The notes beneath the pieces were generated by a model. The model worked only from the letters and a program-made list of their open reading frames with translations, did not search any database and was not told where the DNA came from. Of a stretch of DNA of 64,000 nucleotides, positions 61,962 through 64,000 are shown piece after piece (position 1 is the stretch's first letter; each line of letters starts with the position of its first letter). The DNA comes from Aphrophora alni (Eukaryota > Arthropoda > Insecta > Hemiptera > Aphrophoridae). Location of the stretch: NCBI GenBank assembly GCA_963513935.1, contig OY740766.1, positions 3,626,001 through 3,690,000 of the forward strand, in the 5' to 3' direction. The translations under genes were made by a program, and so were the position numbers.

Positions 61962-62093
61962 ACTATATTAGCAAATTTTACGTCAAGTTCATGGAAACGA
62001 CAAAACCTGAAACCATGAAATGTAAACCGAGCCTACCAATCAGAGGTAAACTTGATATCAATAGTTTATATACTGTATTACAAAACGCTTTAG
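61962..62093 (+). CDS. Candidate internal coding exon, unrecognised
   Basis: A good acceptor (TTTTCCTACTTTATTACTATAG ending at 61961, shown here only as a motif with its pyrimidine-rich tract) and a strong donor (TTTAG followed by GTGAGT at 62094) bound 132 bp that are open in one frame. The peptide begins YISKFYVKF, continues through METTKPETMKCKPSLPIRG and ends YTVLQNALG. Composition is protein-like. An ATG at 61991 could also start a frame of 34 codons. No family is recognised. Chance splice-like signals in AT-rich DNA are common. Confidence 0.3.
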
Positions 62094-62559
62094 GTGAGTC
62101 AAGTGTAAGTCGAATTTTTTTTTCAAAATTTGTTAGTCAAGTCAGTTTTGGAGGCTATTCCACAAGTTTGTTAAACAGAAAAGTCGGTCTGTAAATTAAA
62201 AAAATTGTGGGGAAATTTCATACTAGAAAGAATGTTTTATGAGGTTAATTTTTTATTAGGACAAAGTTTTAAGATCTGCATCCAATGTTGCTCTATAAAG
62301 CTGGAACACAAGTCGTCATAAAAGAGTAATAACGTATTTTTTTTTTTGAGTTTTATTCAACTTTTGTTCTAGTTTTATTCTATCTATTATTATCTCTATA
62401 ATTAAGCTCAATAATTATTTATTGTTCAATACTAAAAAGATTTAGTAGTAAACATGTTTTAAAACAAACATAAACTAAAACTTACAAAGAAAAATCTACA
62501 ATAACAGCTGTAGTAATAGAAAGGTCAGCTTCATATTTATTAAAGGTTTTACTTTTCAT

Positions 62560-63350
62560 TGAATATGGTTTTAAATACGAGTTGCAGAAACATTGTACAA
62601 ACTTTCTTACAAATCCATCCTCAAAATCAAATTAAAAAATTTAATAGTTTAGAGTATAGAGTTTATTTCATACGCGAAGCAAAAGGTTCTATTTATTTTG
62701 TTCTACTAATATTCTGTATAAATTTAAGACTTCGTTTATGATACATTTTCAAGTTTTGACAGAAAAGAACCAAACTAAATTTTTTTCTACTAATACTTTT
62801 GTTTGGTTAGTATTTGGTTTTGTGTGTAAGAAAGTTTGTGCAATGTTATCAAACACTTATTTTGAAGGCTGGCATTATGAGGTAAGTTTGTTCTACATAA
62901 CATGGTTTTATACTGTAACAGTAACGGTAAATTGACAACGCATTTATCAGAAATGGTAGATAAATGCAGGGAGATATTGTCTAATATTAAGTGCATTCAA
63001 GAGTGTTTACATTCACTTTATAGTCTACACTTTCATTAATTACCTTCCGTATTTATATATAAACATAAAATAATTACTTAAAATAACAAATTCATGTATC
63101 CGATACGATCAAAAATAATTGAACGCGACAGTTTTGTGTATACAGTTTGCAGAAATAGATTTTAGTATTATCAAAGAAGCAGAAAATGAGCTGTTATTGG
63201 CTCAATGGAAACCGAGATAAAAAGAAGCGATCCGTTATTTATGTGGCAGCCATTTTGATTTTAACACATTGTATAAATTTTCTCACTCATCGAACCTCAA
63301 AATCAAACAAGAAGAAACCAAAACTAATACACTCCAGAAATGTCATTTCG
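62560..63350. repeat. Cluster of dispersed repeat pieces (core CATTGTACAAACTTTCTTAC)
   Basis: The core occurs at about 62592 (plus), 62829 (minus) and 63268 (plus, as CATTGTATAAATTTTCTCAC). The first two are inverted relative to each other about 240 bp apart. The plus frame 63187-63371 begins with a real ATG (MSCYWLNGNRDKKKR) but runs into this repeat and is probably part of an element. Confidence 0.5.
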
Positions 63351-63479
63351 GTATTTTTTATCGAAAAATGAAAATTTCCACGGATGTTCGTTTTGAAAAT
63401 ATATTTAATTATTTAAATAAGCGCTTAAACTTGTTTAACTTTTATTATGAACACGTCCTAGGCTTAATTCGTATTTAAG

Positions 63480-64000
63480 TAAAAATAAAATAAATATTTT
63501 TAAAATGTTTATTTGTTAGGTTGGCAATACAGAACATACAGCTAATCGACAATAAAGTTTCTGAATTGTACATTATTTGAATCATTTTGTTAGATTCATC
63601 AGGTACTGAGTTTGTGTTGTTATTGTTAATAATAGAAGTATTCTGCGAATTTATGTTATTTGAACTGTGTTTAGCGAGTCATCTTAGTAATGCTGTACTT
63701 ATTTAAGACCGAGAAATACTCTGATGTGGTTTTTACGTTGAGTGTGCAATGCTACAGCTGCTGCTGTAGAATATGAAAGATGTTATCACAACCGCAGGAT
63801 TCTAGATAGTGGAACATTCTAATAATTTCGCGGAACTGGTTCACTTCCCAGGTAATATAACACTACGCCGATATTGATGAAATTATAATTGATGCTGTAC
63901 TCGACCTTTTGCAGATATGTCGTAGTTTTACATTCTACGGTGTGGAGCATAACAAGTTTCATGCTTGTTACAAACAGGCAACATCCAGGAGACCGCCTAC
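63480..64000. other. AT-rich spacer to window end
   Basis: Nothing could be supported. Confidence 0.4.

Overview
This window is AT-rich, gene-poor eukaryotic DNA. Tracts of (TTAGG)n/(CCTAA)n, the canonical arthropod telomere unit, occur inside the sequence, and the transposon relics are of kinds common in insects (jockey-like and endonuclease-type non-LTR elements, mariner). Together these point to an insect nuclear genome. A large repeat-rich genome, perhaps hemipteran, would fit, but that last step is inference. There are no bacterial operons, no rRNA and no complete protein-coding gene. Most open frames are chance frames, repeat-driven frames, or frames opened by non-ATG starts that mean little here.

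Layout. 1-9.4 kb: AT-rich DNA with a decayed non-LTR reverse transcriptase (about 1.33-2.45 kb), a 240-bp TA-flanked MITE-like element enclosing a tRNA-like sequence (2.79-3.03 kb), a foldback element (4.17-4.40 kb), a TTAGG-bearing duplication (6.59-6.85 kb) and an RNase H relic (9.06-9.33 kb). 12-17.3 kb: a second inverted-repeat element (12.37-12.92 kb), the best gene evidence in the window (a minus-strand exon at 14483-15016 with a splice acceptor, a 5' UTR, an ATG, 88 His-rich codons and a splice donor), a large foldback element (15.09-15.40 kb), and an endonuclease-type LINE relic (16.29-17.29 kb) interrupted by inverted telomere-like repeats. 20.5-26.3 kb: three tandem arrays, the largest being 45 copies of a 21-bp unit. 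30.6 kb: a second copy of the 15-kb foldback family. 32-40 kb: AT-rich DNA with microsatellites and hairpins.

40.46-49.85 kb: a 9.4-kb minisatellite with two domains. The first uses 39/40-bp units arranged in a 1256-bp higher-order repeat. The second uses strict 40-bp units with 1000-bp and 640-bp higher-order periods. 50-64 kb: AT-rich DNA with candidate exons at 51.9, 59.8 and 62.0 kb, a 93-bp dispersed pair, and a mariner transposase relic (58.03-58.67 kb).

The most interesting unexplained signal is a set of inverted-repeat elements whose arms or loop carry hammerhead-ribozyme-like cores (a CUGANGA-like box, a hairpin, then GAAAC). They recall the ribozyme-bearing inverted terminal repeats of Penelope-like elements and retrozymes. 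The minisatellite's nested organisation is the second. The genes do not form a visible pathway. The only likely functional locus is the minus-strand regulatory gene whose first coding exon lies at 14.5 kb and whose remaining exons lie outside the window or were not recognised.
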